Below, piece by piece: positions 7,045 to 8,459 of a stretch of 8,459 bases of DNA. The stretch is from assembly GCA_937926325.1 (NCBI GenBank), contig CALAZQ010000066.1, positions 1 through 8,459 on the forward strand, given 5' to 3'. Both the position numbers and the translations under genes were made by a program. The stretch is from an uncultured Planctomycetaceae bacterium. Lineage in GTDB: Bacteria; Planctomycetota; Planctomycetia; Pirellulales; UBA1268. The notes under the pieces are model-generated. The model saw only the letters and a list, made by a program, of their open reading frames with translations, did no database searches and had not been told where the DNA came from. Each line of letters opens with the position of its first letter. Positions within the stretch are counted from its first letter, which is position 1.

Positions 7045-8444
7045 GTGATAAGCCCTGCCGCCAGCTTGCCGTCCTTGATGATCTCGATCGGCCGCGTACC
7101 GAAGGCGACCAGTTCCTTGTTGGCATCGATCCCAAGTTCGTGATAGACCGTGAACATGAGATCTTCGAGCGTGACGCCGTCACGCATCGGCTCATTGGCC
7201 ACCGAGTCGCTCATGCCATAGGTCAGCCCCCGTTTGAAGCTGCCGCCGGCCAACAGCATGGAGTAGCAGCGGGCATGGTGGTCGCGGCCCGAATCCTTGT
7301 TGATCTTCGGCGTGCGACCGAACTCGCTCGTCACCCAGAACAGCGTCGAGTCGAGCAGGCCGCGGCGGTCGAGGTCGGTCACGAGGCCGTAGATCGCCTG
7401 GTCGAGTGGCGGCATGTAGTCGTCGCAGCATCGCTTCACATCGACGTGGCAGTCCCACGAGCCGTAGTTGATGGTGATGAACCGAGTGCCCGCCTCGACC
7501 AGCCGACGGGCGATGATCAGCTGCTCGGCGAGGCCCTTGGGGTGATACTTGCCATCGGGGCCGCGGGTTCGGCCGGTCACTTCGCTGCCGTAGAGCTCAA
7601 ACGTCTCGTCGGTCTCGCCCTCGAAAGAAAACGCTTTCTGGGCATCGGCTGAGGTGAGCAGCTCGTAGGCCTTCGAATAAAAACCGTCCATCGTGTCGAG
7701 CGTGGAGGGGTCGGCCTCGAGCGACCGAATCCGCTTCTCGATGAGCCTGCGGCCCTGCTGCCGGCGATCGAACCGGTCCATCGTGAGCCCCTCGGGCAGC
7801 GAGAAATCCCGCACCTTGAAGTTCCGCCCCTTGGCAGGATCCTCGCCCGTTTCGAACGCGCCGAACGTGCTCGACAAAAACCCGGTGCCGCCTGCGTAAG
7901 CGTTTTTCACAGGGACGGCGATGTAGGGCGGAAGCAGCCCCCGGGGCCCGAGTTCATGCGAGATGATCGACCCCATCGACGGGTAGTCGATCACGGCTGT
8001 GGGCGTGTAGCCGGTGGAGAGGTGGTAGGTCGCGAGAACGTGGTCGGGAATCTTGCCGACAACGGTGCGGACAACCGTCAGTTTGTCGGCGATTCCAGCA
8101 GTCATCGGGAAATTGTCGCTGAAGATCTCGCCGGTATTCGTCTTCACCACGCCGAACGCGCCGCGGTATTCCACCGGGGCTTCCGGCTTGGGGTCGAACG
8201 ACTCGTGCTGTGGGAAGCCGCCGCCGAGGTTCAGCTGGATCACGCTCTTGATCCGCTGCGGAAGCTTGCCCTTCGCGGCCTGAGCGGTGTAGGCGGCTGT
8301 CGACCCCGCGGCCTCGCCATGGGCGGCACGGGCGCGGAAGAAGTCCCCCAGCGACAGGCCGAGGGCCCCCAGGCTCCCGGCCTGCAGGGCCGCCCGCCGG
8401 GGCATCTGGCGAAAACCGGCACATCCGCGGCGAAAATCTTGCAT
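7041..8444 (-). CDS. DUF1501 domain protein, Tat-type leader (467 aa)
   Basis: This is a complete exported protein of the DUF1501 family, which has an alkaline phosphatase/sulfatase-like fold; its reaction is not established. The leader has twin arginines at residues 16-17 ([10 protein letters not shown]) before a hydrophobic stretch (about 22-36), which fits Tat export of a folded, cofactor-bearing protein, although the Tat consensus is weak. Family landmarks follow in order: [14 protein letters not shown] (74-87), [20 protein letters not shown] (145-164), WDCHVD (330-335), MPPLDQA (344-350), RRGLLDSTL (360-368), EFGRTPKIN (374-382) and GRDHH (386-390). Asp and His residues in these blocks are the likely metal ligands, by inference from the fold. 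The length is normal for the family. The ATG at 8444 is chosen because GGAG lies 8 nt upstream; the internal ATG at 8405 has no such site. Oddities are cysteines 332, 339, 340 and 393 around the putative site and GRDHH where I recall GRDHW. It is the first gene of the operon visible here, and its TGA overlaps the GTG start of the next gene. Confidence 0.95.
   Translation of the reverse strand: MQDFRRGCAGFRQMPRRAALQAGSLGALGLSLGDFFRARAAHGEAAGSTAAYTAQAAKGKLPQRIKSVIQLNLGGGFPQHESFDPKPEAPVEYRGAFGVVKTNTGEIFSDNFPMTAGIADKLTVVRTVVGKIPDHVLATYHLSTGYTPTAVIDYPSMGSIISHELGPRGLLPPYIAVPVKNAYAGGTGFLSSTFGAFETGEDPAKGRNFKVRDFSLPEGLTMDRFDRRQQGRRLIEKRIRSLEADPSTLDTMDGFYSKAYELLTSADAQKAFSFEGETDETFELYGSEVTGRTRGPDGKYHPKGLAEQLIIARRLVEAGTRFITINYGSWDCHVDVKRCCDDYMPPLDQAIYGLVTDLDRRGLLDSTLFWVTSEFGRTPKINKDSGRDHHARCYSMLLAGGSFKRGLTYGMSDSVANEPMRDGVTLEDLMFTVYHELGIDANKELVAFGTRPIEIIKDGKLAAGLIT
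7053..7056 (-). promoter_or_regulatory. ribosome-binding site of paralogue A (GTG start)
   Basis: AGGG on the minus strand ends 8 nt before the GTG start at 7044 and lies inside the last codons of the DUF1501 gene. Together with the GTGA stop/start overlap it supports the GTG start and translational coupling. The next in-frame candidate start, a TTG at 6978, would remove the basic n-region and start inside the hydrophobic part of the leader. Confidence 0.65.
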
Positions 8445-8452
8445 GGTTGCTG

Positions 8453-8456
8453 CTCC
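8453..8456 (-). promoter_or_regulatory. ribosome-binding site of the DUF1501 gene
   Basis: GGAG on the minus strand ends 8 nt before the ATG at 8444. It fixes this start over the internal ATG at 8405, which has no purine-rich site. Only 3 nt remain beyond it in the window, so promoter elements cannot be judged and an upstream gene may belong to the same operon. Confidence 0.75.
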
Positions 8457-8459
8457 AGG

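Noticed and set aside
7008..7652. 214-codon plus-strand open frame opposite the DUF1501 gene and the start of paralogue A
   Set aside because: It is antisense to conserved DUF1501 motifs and shows no family signature of its own; it is best explained as codon-bias shadow.

Overview
The window is fully coding on the minus strand. It holds four genes that are read from the right edge towards the left edge and are packed as one tight operon. DNA is GC-rich with strong third-position GC bias, and the gene families point to a member of the Planctomycetota. The DUF1501 family, and proteins joining DUF1549 (PSCyt2) to DUF1553 (PSD1), are hugely expanded in that phylum and often sit side by side there. 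That family knowledge is from memory; no search was run.

Layout in the direction of transcription: (1) 8444-7041, a complete DUF1501 protein of 467 aa with a twin-arginine type leader; (2) 7044-4525, an 839-aa secreted protein with an N-terminal IPT/TIG-like region, PPC-type domains and Ig-like beta domains; (3) 4523-2052, an 823-aa tandem paralogue of gene 2 with an unrelated signal peptide; (4) 2047 to the left edge, a secreted DUF1549/DUF1553 protein with a CX4CH motif, a BIG2-like Ig domain and a CX2CH motif, cut by the window edge after 682 codons. Gene 4 has no stop codon in the window. I translated it by hand from the sequence and the frame is open throughout.

The junctions are a 4-nt overlap (GTGA), a 1-nt gap and a 4-nt gap. 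Each start has a purine-rich ribosome-binding site lying inside the end of the gene before it, so translational coupling and matched expression of all four products are likely. No promoter or terminator is visible: only 15 nt lie upstream of the first start, and the last gene leaves the window.

All four products carry export signals, so I infer a joint role outside the cytoplasm: a possible metal-dependent hydrolase-like DUF1501 protein, a possible c-type cytochrome-like DUF1549/1553 protein, and two large beta-rich PPC proteins that could act as scaffold, adhesin or substrate-binding partners. No substrate or reaction can be read from the sequence. The points most worth a second look are the duplicated PPC pair with swapped signal peptides, the cysteine-rich variant active-site region of the DUF1501 protein, and the ribosome-binding sites built into the conserved C-terminal codons of both PPC genes. 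I see no RNA genes, mobile elements or CRISPR, and no intergenic stretch longer than 4 nt.
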